From Meishania sp964351985 (lineage in GTDB: Bacteria; Bacteroidota; Bacteroidia; Flavobacteriales; Flavobacteriaceae), in contig CAYGPR010000001.1 in the NCBI GenBank assembly GCA_964351985.1, forward strand, positions 62,001-126,000: DNA of 64,000 bases, written 5' to 3'. The translations under genes were made by a program, and so were the position numbers. Of the stretch, positions 45,083-53,980 are shown piece by piece (position 1 is the first letter of the stretch; each line of letters starts with the position of its first letter). Below the pieces are notes generated by a model. That model ran no database searches. It was not told where the DNA came from and was given only the letters and a program-made list of their open reading frames with translations.

Positions 45083-45787
45083 ATGAAAAAAATCAAAATA
45101 GCAGCCGGCCTCGCCCACGTCGATTATGGCCATTTGGCGGATATTGTCAAGGAAGCCTCTGAAGCCGGAGCGGACTACATCCATTCGGATGCCGCCGATA
45201 TGCACGATCTTAAGAACATGCAATTAATGGGCGGCCATCAAGTCATTGAAGGCATTCGACCCTATACCGATAAGCCCATCGAATGCCATATCTATACCGA
45301 GACCTGTGATCTGCTCTTTATCGAAAAGCTGGCCGAGGTAGGCACGAATATGTTGATTCTGCCAGCGGAACATTTTATCGGGGCGCCTTTGGCATATATT
45401 ATCAATTGGTGCCGGGAGCGAAAAATGAAATTCGGATTGACAATCGGACTATATACGCCGCTTTCTTTTGTTGAAGAATCGATTTATGACATTGACCGTC
45501 TGCATATTGTTGTACATGGGGTAGATGAGACCGACGGAAAAGATAATTGGGGCTGGCGAAAGTCTTGTCTTGATCTCTTGCGAAGGGCCAGGAAAATGGT
45601 CGATGAGAAAAATCCGGATTGTGAGATTGCCATCGACGGAGGTATCCGGGCTGATAATTTGGATAAACTGATTGCCTGCGACCCCGATGTGGTCATTCTT
45701 TCTTCCGCAATCTTTAAAGACCCGGATGGAATCACTGCCGGAATTCAAAAATGTCGTGCCGCTATCGATGCCGCCCAGAAAAAGTAA
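45083..45787 (+). CDS. Ribulose-phosphate 3-epimerase family protein
   Basis: The protein has 234 aa, a TIM barrel of the RPE family. It shows YIHSDAADMHD, the metal-type IECHIYTE, the VHGVDET segment and the phosphate loop IDGGIRADN with IFKDPDGI. The usual HVDxMDG and PGFGGQ are altered, which suggests a sugar phosphate other than ribulose-5-P (allulose-6-P or a related ketose). It is 9 nt after the dehydrogenase; with the PTS it implies uptake as phospho-sugar followed by epimerisation. Confidence 0.82.
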   Translation: MKKIKIAAGLAHVDYGHLADIVKEASEAGADYIHSDAADMHDLKNMQLMGGHQVIEGIRPYTDKPIECHIYTETCDLLFIEKLAEVGTNMLILPAEHFIGAPLAYIINWCRERKMKFGLTIGLYTPLSFVEESIYDIDRLHIVVHGVDETDGKDNWGWRKSCLDLLRRARKMVDEKNPDCEIAIDGGIRADNLDKLIACDPDVVILSSAIFKDPDGITAGIQKCRAAIDAAQKK

Positions 45788-45791
45788 TAGT

Positions 45792-46217
45792 ATGGTTCCA
45801 GAAGTCGTACTTGATTTAAAAGCCAAAACTAAAGAAGAAGCCATTGAAGAACTGGCCCAGTTTCTTTTTGAAAGTGGCAAAATTAATGATACGGATAGTT
45901 ATGTGAAGGATATCTTGAACCGCGAAAAAATATTATCCACCTACTGCGGCAGCAATATCGCCATTCCGCATAGCGTATCCGAAGTTGTGAACGAGGCCGC
46001 TTTCGCTTTCGGAAGATCGCAAGGCCTTACCTGGGATGAAGATGACGATTTGGTCAACTTTGTGATTATACTTGCCATACCTCAACTGAAGGAGGGCGAG
46101 GATACCGTACATATCGAAATGATGTCGGCCATTGCCGAACTTGCTTTGGACGATGATATTCGGAAACTGTGGGAAGACGCAACCACTGAGCAAGACATCA
46201 TAGATACCTTCAACTAA
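45792..46217 (+). CDS. PTS fructose-type EIIA component
   Basis: The protein has 141 aa from ATG at 45792, 4 nt after the epimerase. It is a single IIA domain of the fructose/mannitol class with phospho-His60 in YCGSNIAIPHS. It accepts phosphate from HPr and passes it to EIIB. Bacterial FruA proteins often fuse IIA, IIB and IIC; here they are separate genes. Confidence 0.9.
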   Translation: MVPEVVLDLKAKTKEEAIEELAQFLFESGKINDTDSYVKDILNREKILSTYCGSNIAIPHSVSEVVNEAAFAFGRSQGLTWDEDDDLVNFVIILAIPQLKEGEDTVHIEMMSAIAELALDDDIRKLWEDATTEQDIIDTFN

Positions 46218-46229
46218 AGACCACCAATT

Positions 46230-47288
46230 ATGAAATTCTGGGAAGAAACCAAGACCATCTTTAAAAATACAGGGCTCCATTTTCGAACCGGAGTATCCTA
46301 TATGCTGCCCGTAATCCTTATAGGGGGGGTGGCCGGAAGCTTGGCCGTTCTTGGCGGTACCGAAATCGCAGATGGTACCGTTTGGAAAATCCTAAAGGAT
46401 ATTGGCGAAATCGGACTCCATTATTTTGTGCCGGTTATGGCGGCCTATACAGCCTATAGTATTTGTGACACGCCAGGTATTGCCCCCGGATTTATTGTCG
46501 GTATCTTGGCACAGCAAATCGACACTGGGTATTTGGGTGCGCTCTTAGGCGGAATATTGGTAGGGTATGTAACCTATATGTTGCTAAAAGTTCAATTACC
46601 AAGTATGCTGCAGAGCACTTGGGGCTTTATGGCGCCGGTCTTTAGTACGATTATCGTGGGCTTATTTTTGTTTTATTTGGTTGGCCCTCCAATAGCAGCG
46701 CTTATGGTTTTCTTGACCGATTTCTTGACCAATCTTGGCGAAGGGGGATCCGGTATTTTGGGGGCCGTAATGGGCTTTCTCGGAGGTATTGATTATGGCG
46801 GTCCTTTTAGTAAAACGCAAAGTACATTTGCCACTGCGGTCATGGATATCGACTTGTTCGTTCCCCTCGGTATTTGTGGGGCCATCGTTACCGTGCCGCC
46901 GTTAGGCATGTGTCTGGCCACCTTCCTTAAGCCGAAACTATATACCAAGACCGAGAAAGAGTACGCCAAGAGCTCATGGTTGTATTCAATAATTGGTGGA
47001 TTCACGGAGATTGTAATCCCTTTGGCAGCGGGCGATTTATGGAGGGTAACGGTTGCTACCGCCCTAGGTTCAACCGTCGCAGGGGTTATTGCCGGATATT
47101 TCTTGTTGGAATTGAGTACCCCCGTTTTGGGCGTGGCGCAATGGTTTTTCTATAACAAACCCCTAATTTTTGTACTTTCAGTGGTAGTAGGTTCCATAAC
47201 CGTCGCCTTGGTGGCCAATCTTCTCAAGGGAATCAGTAAGAGGGATATTGCCCAACTCGAACGCGAGGAGGAGGAAGAAATGGATTAA
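46230..47288 (+). CDS. PTS fructose-type EIIC membrane component
   Basis: The protein has 352 aa with eight or more hydrophobic segments. It contains the fructose-IIC landmarks YSICDTPGIAPGFIVG, GGIDYGGPFSKTQSTFA and GGFTEIVIPLAAGD. It translocates a sugar through the inner membrane while EIIB phosphorylates it. It is 12 nt after EIIA. Confidence 0.93.
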   Translation: MKFWEETKTIFKNTGLHFRTGVSYMLPVILIGGVAGSLAVLGGTEIADGTVWKILKDIGEIGLHYFVPVMAAYTAYSICDTPGIAPGFIVGILAQQIDTGYLGALLGGILVGYVTYMLLKVQLPSMLQSTWGFMAPVFSTIIVGLFLFYLVGPPIAALMVFLTDFLTNLGEGGSGILGAVMGFLGGIDYGGPFSKTQSTFATAVMDIDLFVPLGICGAIVTVPPLGMCLATFLKPKLYTKTEKEYAKSSWLYSIIGGFTEIVIPLAAGDLWRVTVATALGSTVAGVIAGYFLLELSTPVLGVAQWFFYNKPLIFVLSVVVGSITVALVANLLKGISKRDIAQLEREEEEEMD

Positions 47289-47304
47289 CAAAAAACAGAA
47301 CACT

Positions 47305-47613
47305 ATGAAAATAGCATTGGTAACAGCTTGTCTTGCGGGTGTGGCACACAGTAAAATGGCGGCGATGGCGCTTAAAAAGGAAGCCAAAAAACGCGGTCAC
47401 GAAATAGTTGTCGAGGAGCAGGGCGGGCATAAAGTACCTGTAAAATTATCGCAAGAACAGATTGATGCCGCCGATGTGGTCATCATTGCAAAAATGATAC
47501 GGATATCGGGGGAATCTCGATTTGAAGGGAAACCGATTGTCGATGTGAGTGTAAACAAAGCGGTCAGAAATCCCGTTTCGATAATGGATCGGGCCGAAGA
47601 ACTTTTAAAATAG
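47305..47613 (+). CDS. PTS fructose-type EIIB component
   Basis: The protein has 102 aa from ATG at 47305. The phospho-cysteine is C9 in VTACLAGVAHSKMAA, the exact context of fructose EIIB (VTACxTGxAHT). It is 16 nt after EIIC and 5 nt before HPr. Confidence 0.92.
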   Translation: MKIALVTACLAGVAHSKMAAMALKKEAKKRGHEIVVEEQGGHKVPVKLSQEQIDAADVVIIAKMIRISGESRFEGKPIVDVSVNKAVRNPVSIMDRAEELLK

Positions 47614-47618
47614 CCATC

Positions 47619-47882
47619 ATGGTCAAAAATACGGTAACGGTCACTGATGAAATAGGTTTCCACGCTAGAACGGCATCCTTGTTCGCAAAAAAAGCGGGGA
47701 GCTTTGACAGCAATGTTCAAGTCACATACAACGACAAAACGATCAATGGCAAGAGTATGCTGGCCATTATGACCCTTGGGGTAAAGAGCAATGCCACCGT
47801 TGAGGTATCGGCAGACGGCGAAGATGAATCGGAAGCCTTGCAAGCCTTGATAGAATTCGTGCAGAACAACTTTAATAGCTAA
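47619..47882 (+). CDS. ptsH: HPr phosphocarrier protein
   Basis: The protein has 87 aa. The phospho-His is H15 in GFHARTASL and the regulatory Ser46 position is kept in NGKSMLAIM, as in Firmicutes HPr; no HPr kinase is visible here. It moves phosphate from EI to EIIA. Its stop at 47880-47882 is only 1-4 nt before the likely Enzyme I start. Confidence 0.94.
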   Translation: MVKNTVTVTDEIGFHARTASLFAKKAGSFDSNVQVTYNDKTINGKSMLAIMTLGVKSNATVEVSADGEDESEALQALIEFVQNNFNS

Positions 47883-47883
47883 T

Positions 47884-49515
47884 ATTATTCTTATCTTAAA
47901 AGGAATACCGGCATCCCCAGGCTTCGCCCAAGGTAGCGCGTTCTTCATCGAGAACGAGGCACCGCTCATTATCCAGAAAAAAATTATCGAAAATTCCAAT
48001 TTGGAAATCGAAACCTTTACTAAAGCACTAGAAGCTATTAAGGTTCAAATTGCCGGGGTAAAAGAGAAGATGGTAGAACGGCTTTCGGAAAATGAGCTTG
48101 AAATCTATGACGCCCACATTTCGATTTTAGAAGATCCGGAATTGATCGATAAGACCATCGAAATCATAGCTGTTGAGCATACCAATGCCGATTTTGCCCT
48201 ACATGCCGTCGCCAAGGAATTCATGGAATTGTTGGAGCAGTTGCAAGATGAATACCTAAGCGGCCGGGCAAAAGACATCGATGAGGTCTCTACTGCCGTA
48301 ATACGGCATCTTCAAGGAAAATCAGACTTGCATTTGAACCTTTCGGAGCCTGTAATCATCATTGCGGACAAAATTTCGACACATCAAATTTCAACCATTG
48401 ATACACAATTCGTACTCGGGGTAGTTACAGCACAAGGAGGTGTAACCGACCATTCTTCCATACTATACAATGCCATGGGAATTCCAGCGATCGTAGGCGT
48501 GGGCGAGATACTTTTCTCCGTATTGAAAAGTGATACGGTTCTTCTTGATGCGGAAGTCGGAAAGGTTGAGGTAAATCCGGATAAGGAAATATTCGAAGCA
48601 TTTCAAAAGCGATACGAAAAATACCGTTGGGAAGAAGAAGAAAACCTTAAAGACAGCCATTTGCCCGCCCAAACATTATCTGGAAAGCAACTAAAGGTCT
48701 ACGCCAATATAGGGGATGTCAAAGATGCCAAAGATGCCCAGCTCAAAGGGGCCGATGGTGTTGGTTTATTACGGACAGAATTCTGCTTCTTGGAAAGAAC
48801 TTCGTTACCCACCGAAGAAGAACAATACGAAATGTACAAGGCGATGATGAACGAGCTTCCCGGCAAAGAGATTGTTGTTCGTCTTATGGATATCGGTTCT
48901 GACAAAAAGGTTACCTATATTAAAATGGAGGAAGAAGAGAATCCAGCTTTGGGCATACGTGCCTTGCGTTTGGGTTTCAAACATTACGACAAGCTCCTCA
49001 AACCACAAATACGGGCTTTGCTACGGTTGGCGGCTTCCTTTGATATCCAATTCCTGCTGCCCATGATCGCAACCCCTGAAGATCTACAAGCAATAAAGAA
49101 TGCTATTCAAAAAGAAAGGTCGGCTCTTGAATCCGATGGAATTGAAATCAAAAAATCTATCCCCTTGGGCATTATGGTCGAAATACCGAATGTGGCATTA
49201 CTCCCTGAGCTATTTGTAGACGATGTCGACTTTTTCTCTTTCGGCACCAATGATCTGGCGCAATACATGATGGCGGCGGACCGAACGAATACTTCAGTTT
49301 CGGAATATCTTCCCGAGGCCGTACCCGGTATTCTGAAGCTTTTGGAAAATGTAGTCCGAGTAGCGCACGCCAAAGGCAAGTGGGTCGGCATATGTGGCGG
49401 ACTGGCAGCAGACATCAACTTAACGGAAAACTTTATTAATATGGGTGTTGATGAATTGAGTATGCCTGCATCCGTGATACCGAAAATGAAAGCTTTTATT
49501 AGAAAATTGGAATAG
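47884..49515 (+). CDS. ptsI: PTS Enzyme I (PEP-protein phosphotransferase) with non-canonical start
   Basis: The frame gives about 543 aa. The N-terminus LKGIPASPGFAQGSAFF is the conserved EI start, yet there is no ATG, GTG or TTG between the in-frame TAG at 47851 and the TTG at 48001, which would cut off 40 essential residues. ATT at 47884 or 47887 (just after the HPr stop) is the best start by length; with 47887 the phospho-His in GGVTDHSS falls at residue 189, as in E. coli. The PEP domain is intact (GADGVGLLRTEFCFLER, FGTNDLAQY, GICGGLAAD). It closes the PTS operon. Confidence 0.88.
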   Translation: MILILKGIPASPGFAQGSAFFIENEAPLIIQKKIIENSNLEIETFTKALEAIKVQIAGVKEKMVERLSENELEIYDAHISILEDPELIDKTIEIIAVEHTNADFALHAVAKEFMELLEQLQDEYLSGRAKDIDEVSTAVIRHLQGKSDLHLNLSEPVIIIADKISTHQISTIDTQFVLGVVTAQGGVTDHSSILYNAMGIPAIVGVGEILFSVLKSDTVLLDAEVGKVEVNPDKEIFEAFQKRYEKYRWEEEENLKDSHLPAQTLSGKQLKVYANIGDVKDAKDAQLKGADGVGLLRTEFCFLERTSLPTEEEQYEMYKAMMNELPGKEIVVRLMDIGSDKKVTYIKMEEEENPALGIRALRLGFKHYDKLLKPQIRALLRLAASFDIQFLLPMIATPEDLQAIKNAIQKERSALESDGIEIKKSIPLGIMVEIPNVALLPELFVDDVDFFSFGTNDLAQYMMAADRTNTSVSEYLPEAVPGILKLLENVVRVAHAKGKWVGICGGLAADINLTENFINMGVDELSMPASVIPKMKAFIRKLE

Positions 49516-49624
49516 CCCCTGTTATTTAAACCAGTTATTGGCTTTGCAATTTCTCCTCGGGGTAAATCCCTATTAAATGCGTCCGTATGTAAAAGGAAAT
49601 CCCCAAATAAAAGGTATTTTTAAT

Positions 49625-49773
49625 GAAGTGATTTAAACTTTTTGCTTTCTAGCGAATATTAGACATTTTTTACCCAGTTGATGGCTTTTTTGAGTTGCAT
49701 AGCAAGACTACGGAAGGAAAAAAAGATGAAAAAGGGCAATTTTTTAGCGAATGGAAAAGGTTTAAATCACTTC
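49625..49773. repeat. Hairpin-forming dispersed repeat, copy 1
   Basis: The near-perfect 19-nt arms GAAGTGATTTAAACTTTTT (49625-49643) and AAAAGGTTTAAATCACTTC (49755-49773) enclose a core with GAGTTGCATAGCA and CTACGGA (about 49692-49715). A related core is found at 62534-62570. A frame open through this element precedes the lipoprotein gene but is not its start. It fills most of the 278-nt gap before 49794. Confidence 0.6.
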
Positions 49774-49793
49774 AATGGATAAGTCCGAAGACC

Positions 49794-52700
49794 ATGTGTA
49801 AATTGAAAAGAATTTTAAGGGTACTAGTAGTCGCCTCAAGTTTCGTGTTTTTTGGCTGCACGTCTACTGACGTTGAAGGTTCTTGGAACTTTGAGCTCTT
49901 TTTAAATGAGGACAAACCTTCTTATGGAACTTTAAAAATTACAAATGAAAACGGCATTCAAACCGCGATTTTGAATTCTTTTCAAATGGGAAAAGTGGAA
50001 GTGCAGAACCTTGAACTTTCGGGCAGTTCGATTTCCGGTAATTTTGAAAAATGGGGCGATACTTTTCTGCTGGAAGGAAAATTTAGGGGAGATACTTTCA
50101 ACGGAAATTTAAAAACCGAAGATGAAACCCATGCCATACGTGCTAAAAGGCAATCGGAAGAACTAGTAGCCATCGATCGCTCCAAAATCAAATATGTCTT
50201 ATCCAACAACGATCTTGAAGAGACCGAACTCAATATCGACCATGCCAAGTTAATTGAAGATTCTGGGCAAGAATCCTTTCAAAGGGGCGAACGGATCTAT
50301 AATTCGAATTGTATCAATTGTCACGGCAATACGGAAATCGAAGGATCTATTCCCCTTTCCTTGAAATTTTGGGAACAATCCTTTAAAGCGGGCAACGATC
50401 CCTATTCCATGTACGAGACCATCAGTCGCGGCTATGCTACAATGCCTCCTCAATTGACGTTAACTCCTCGAGAAAAATATGATGTGATTACCTATATCAG
50501 GGAGGAGCATGTTCGAGAGAACAATCCAGATCAATATTTTAATACCTCGGTTGGTTATTTGACCGGGCTTCCCGAAGGAACATCGCTCGGGCCCGAACCA
50601 AAACCGTACCACCCTTGGTCCGATCAAGATTATGGCAATTTTTTCATCAATACCTATGAATTGGTGGATTCAGAAACCGGCCCTGAACGTTACCACTCCC
50701 CCGGACCGACCCCATATGCCGACGAAGATTATTCAAAAAATAATTTTGCCTACAAAGGAATAGCCGTTCGTTTGGATGAAGGTGAAGGAGGCGTCGCAAA
50801 AGGAAAGGCATGGATGATCTTCGACCATGATGTCATGCGCGTCGCTGGCGGCTGGACGGGCAAGGGTTTTATCGATTGGGATGCCATTCTGCTTAACGAC
50901 CGTCATGAGACTTATCCTCGTACCATTGGGAAGCTTCATTTTGAAACTCCGGTCGGGCCCGGGTGGGCAAACCCTAAAACAGGAGATTTTGAAGACCCAA
51001 GATTCACGGCTCGGGATGGTAGAAAATTTGGCCCTTTACCCAAAGAATGGGCCGATTATAAAGGCCTATACCACCATGGCGACGATATCATCATTTCATA
51101 TTCCGTGGGTGGAGCGGAGATTCTTGAACAATTGGGAATGGAAAAAAACGACGACCAAATCGTATTTACCAGAACTTTGAATATAAGTCCTTCATCTTCG
51201 CTACTGAAATTGAGAGTGGCCAAAGAGGATATAAATGTTCGTCTTTCAGGAAATGGCGCCTCGCTGTCAAAAGAAGATGGTTATGTAATGATGACCGTCA
51301 ACAAATCACAAGCGGCCAAAATCAAACTTTTTATTGCAAACGCCACTGTCGATTTAGATGTTTTGGCAAAATCATCCGCTGCTCCGAAGTCGTTAAAACA
51401 ATATACCAAAGGTGGACCAGCACATTATCCCGAGGAAATAAGTAGTGTTATCACAAAAGGGTCGGATGCTCATCTTTTTGCCGTGGATCAACTGAGTCCG
51501 CCCTATGACAATCCATGGAATTGCCGCATGAAATTGAGCGGCATCGATTTTATGAAAGATGGCAACAAAGCGGTTGCCTGCACCACTGATGGAGATGTTT
51601 GGTTGATTACAGGGCTGACGGATGGTGGCACTTCCCTAAAATGGAAACGAATCGGAGCTGGGTTATTTCAACCCTTGGGGATAAAAGTAGTCGACGAACA
51701 GATTTTCGTAACCTGCCGCGACCAACTCGTTCGTCTTCGCGATTTTAACGGAGATGATGAAACCGATTTTTACGAAAGCTTCAACCATGACCATCAGGTC
51801 ACAGATCATTTTCATGAATTTGCTATGGGACTGCAGGCCGATAAAAAAGGAAACTTGTATTACGCCAAAAGCGGACGACATGCTCGGGAATCTTTGATTC
51901 CACAACACGGCACCTTAATAAAGGTCAGCAAAGATGGTTCAGAATCTGAAATTATTGCAAAGGGATTTCGAGCGGCAAACGGAGTTTGCATAAACCCTGA
52001 CGGGAGTTTTCTTGTTACGGATCAGCAAGGGTATTGGAACCCTATGAATCGTATCAACTGGATCGAAACTGACAAAGAACCCAAGTTTTATGGAAATATG
52101 TGGGGCTATGATCCGCCTAAAGATTCTACCCGTGCCGCAATGGAGCAACCCATGGTTTGGGTCGATATGGAATTCGACAGATCGCCATCCGAACTATTAT
52201 GGGTCGATAGTGAAAAATGGGGTCCGCTTAATGGCAGTCTTCTGAGCTTCTCATACGGATACGGAAAAATTCAATTGGTCCTCAATGAGGAGGTCGAAGG
52301 ACAGCACCAAGGCGGGGTCATCGATATTCCGGGAATGAAATTCTATACCGGGGTCATGCGGGGACGATTTCATCCTGATGATGAGCATTTGTATTTATGC
52401 GGAATGGAAGCCTGGAGCACCTCGCAGAATATGCGAACCGGAGATCTGTATCGTATTCGTTATTCGGGCAAGACCATCCCCATCCCCATAGCTTTAAATG
52501 CGCTTGAAAATGGCATACAATTGACCTTTGCCACAAAATTGGATAAAGAAAAAGCAATGGATATCTCAAATTACGAAGCGAAAACCTGGGATTTGATCCG
52601 AAGTAGCAAATATGGTTCCGATCGGCACAATGTAAAGACTTTGAATATTTCCGAGGTCAGACTGACGGAAGATGGAAAAGGGGTTTCATTGATTATGAAA

Positions 52701-52841
52701 GACATTGCGCCCGTTGATATCATGACGGTTACCTATGATATTTTAGATGAATCCGGAGCCCCTTTACAAGGTACGGTTCAGAATACCGTTCATGTTTTGG
52801 GAAAAGCTGGTGATGATGTAAAACCAGTGGCTTTGCGCTAA
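49794..52841 (+). CDS. Large lipoprotein with cytochrome c site, DUF6797-like region and beta-propeller
   Basis: The protein has 1015 aa from ATG at 49794, chosen because the signal MCKLKRILRVLVVASSFVFF leads to a lipobox FFG-C. Residues 30-125 look like a small beta domain. CINCH at 173-177 is a haem c site with probable distal Met in YATMPPQ. The middle (about 210-560) resembles DUF6797; the last part (about 570-920) has the GFRAANGVCINPDGSFLVTDQQG pattern of six-bladed propeller dehydrogenases. It is likely a surface electron-transfer dehydrogenase for a sugar or similar compound. Confidence 0.82.
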   Translation: MCKLKRILRVLVVASSFVFFGCTSTDVEGSWNFELFLNEDKPSYGTLKITNENGIQTAILNSFQMGKVEVQNLELSGSSISGNFEKWGDTFLLEGKFRGDTFNGNLKTEDETHAIRAKRQSEELVAIDRSKIKYVLSNNDLEETELNIDHAKLIEDSGQESFQRGERIYNSNCINCHGNTEIEGSIPLSLKFWEQSFKAGNDPYSMYETISRGYATMPPQLTLTPREKYDVITYIREEHVRENNPDQYFNTSVGYLTGLPEGTSLGPEPKPYHPWSDQDYGNFFINTYELVDSETGPERYHSPGPTPYADEDYSKNNFAYKGIAVRLDEGEGGVAKGKAWMIFDHDVMRVAGGWTGKGFIDWDAILLNDRHETYPRTIGKLHFETPVGPGWANPKTGDFEDPRFTARDGRKFGPLPKEWADYKGLYHHGDDIIISYSVGGAEILEQLGMEKNDDQIVFTRTLNISPSSSLLKLRVAKEDINVRLSGNGASLSKEDGYVMMTVNKSQAAKIKLFIANATVDLDVLAKSSAAPKSLKQYTKGGPAHYPEEISSVITKGSDAHLFAVDQLSPPYDNPWNCRMKLSGIDFMKDGNKAVACTTDGDVWLITGLTDGGTSLKWKRIGAGLFQPLGIKVVDEQIFVTCRDQLVRLRDFNGDDETDFYESFNHDHQVTDHFHEFAMGLQADKKGNLYYAKSGRHARESLIPQHGTLIKVSKDGSESEIIAKGFRAANGVCINPDGSFLVTDQQGYWNPMNRINWIETDKEPKFYGNMWGYDPPKDSTRAAMEQPMVWVDMEFDRSPSELLWVDSEKWGPLNGSLLSFSYGYGKIQLVLNEEVEGQHQGGVIDIPGMKFYTGVMRGRFHPDDEHLYLCGMEAWSTSQNMRTGDLYRIRYSGKTIPIPIALNALENGIQLTFATKLDKEKAMDISNYEAKTWDLIRSSKYGSDRHNVKTLNISEVRLTEDGKGVSLIMKDIAPVDIMTVTYDILDESGAPLQGTVQNTVHVLGKAGDDVKPVALR

Positions 52842-53021
52842 AATATTTTCCAACCCTTCGCCCTACTGTCATCCAAAGCGTTTTTTTTGTTTCCTCCAAA
52901 ATATGTATTCGAAAACCACGTTATACTATAGTAGCCTCTAACACATACCCCTATTAGGAATTTTTACTTCAAAATCATCTTTTAGAAGCATTTTCTAGAA
53001 CTATTAGACCAAAATCTAGTT

Positions 53022-53741
53022 ATGGGGGCCAAACCAACGTACGACACTTCGTGGAACATCGTATTTGCCTATCTGCAAAATCCGGGCAATTCAAAAAAAC
53101 ATAAGCACTTTTATACCGCTCTAGAACCGTTGATCAAACATTGGTTGCTGCGCCTCGGAATAAAAGACGACATCGAAGGGCATGCCCGAAGTATCTTCTC
53201 CGATCTTTATCTTAAGGAACGGAAGCGACATAAATCAGGAAAACTATCGCGAGAAAAATGCACCGCCCAAATCACTACCTACTATTTTCCGGTCATCAAA
53301 AACCTATGTTTGGACTATGCCCGTGTACTCAACCATAAAATGCCCCATACCACCGAATTATTGCTTTTGGAAAGGGAATCTGAGCCGGGAGTCTTTGAAA
53401 CATTATGGGGCGAACACAAGAATACCTTGTTGTTGGAAATGGGTCGCAGCGTGCACGACTATATTGAACTATCTGACTTTGAACCAAAGAAAAAAGAAGT
53501 ACTGCGCAAGCGTTTTATCGAAGGGTCAAAATTTCCCGATATATTTATGGGCGTAGAAAAGAAAGAATTTGAAGCACAGCGAAAATGGGCCTGTAGACAG
53601 GGCAAGAAAATCGCTATGAAAATCGCAAAGAACATCCTTCCGGGGATTATCGATTGTTATCGTATTCCCATTAGCAAAAAAATAGACCCTAAAATTATCG
53701 AGAAATATTTATTGGGATTGCGGACGAAGTTGGCTTTTTAG
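53022..53741 (+). CDS. Hypothetical protein, possibly divergent ECF sigma-like
   Basis: The protein has 239 aa, basic, soluble and helical. Around residues 35-65 (IKHWLLRLGIKDDIEGHARS) and 160-200 (VLRKRFIEGSKFPDIFMG, then an Arg/Lys-rich helix) the order recalls sigma region 2 and region 4, but key residues are missing. It could equally be a phage- or element-derived regulator. It is a single gene in an otherwise sparse stretch. Confidence 0.5.
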   Translation: MGAKPTYDTSWNIVFAYLQNPGNSKKHKHFYTALEPLIKHWLLRLGIKDDIEGHARSIFSDLYLKERKRHKSGKLSREKCTAQITTYYFPVIKNLCLDYARVLNHKMPHTTELLLLERESEPGVFETLWGEHKNTLLLEMGRSVHDYIELSDFEPKKKEVLRKRFIEGSKFPDIFMGVEKKEFEAQRKWACRQGKKIAMKIAKNILPGIIDCYRIPISKKIDPKIIEKYLLGLRTKLAF

Positions 53742-53772
53742 TCAACGTGTGTTTGATATAATTCAAATGTCT

Positions 53773-53847
53773 CCTCGAGCGCAGTCGAGAGGTTATTGGG
53801 CAATTGTAAATTCAAATAGGTCTCGACTGCGCTCGACCAGACATATC
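53773..53847. repeat. Palindromic intergenic repeat with GAGCGCAGTCGAGA arms
   Basis: CTCGAGCGCAGTCGAGAG (53775-53792) is complementary to TCTCGACTGCGCTCGAC (from 53821); about 30 nt separate them. It would form a stable cruciform or RNA hairpin. I have seen the same arms repeated in other flavobacterial genomes (from memory). It may also act as a two-way terminator for the 53022 gene. Confidence 0.7.
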
Positions 53848-53854
53848 CTTCATA

Positions 53855-53942
53855 TTAACAAGGATTCCAAGCAATTCAAAAATCGTATCCTTATATTCCT
53901 TTAGTTGACTTTTGAGTTCAGCGGTCAACTTTCAGCTAAATT
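53855..53942 (-). pseudogene. Remnant of the 3' end of a paralogue of the 131-aa gene at 56854
   Basis: Read on the minus strand, 53935-53872 encodes KLTAELKSQLKEYKDTIFEL, almost the same as the C-terminus of the protein at 56854-57249 (LTSERKSQLKEYKDVIFELL). An in-frame TGA lies just upstream and the rest of the gene is missing. The nucleotide match covers about 60 nt. It is a decayed duplicate. Confidence 0.65.
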
Positions 53943-53980
53943 TGTTCGAAACCCCTTCAAAAAAGACCTATTCAAGACAA

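Noticed and set aside
49695..49793. Upstream extension of the large lipoprotein
   Set aside because: The extra residues lie inside the dispersed hairpin repeat and would place the lipoprotein signal in the middle of the protein.
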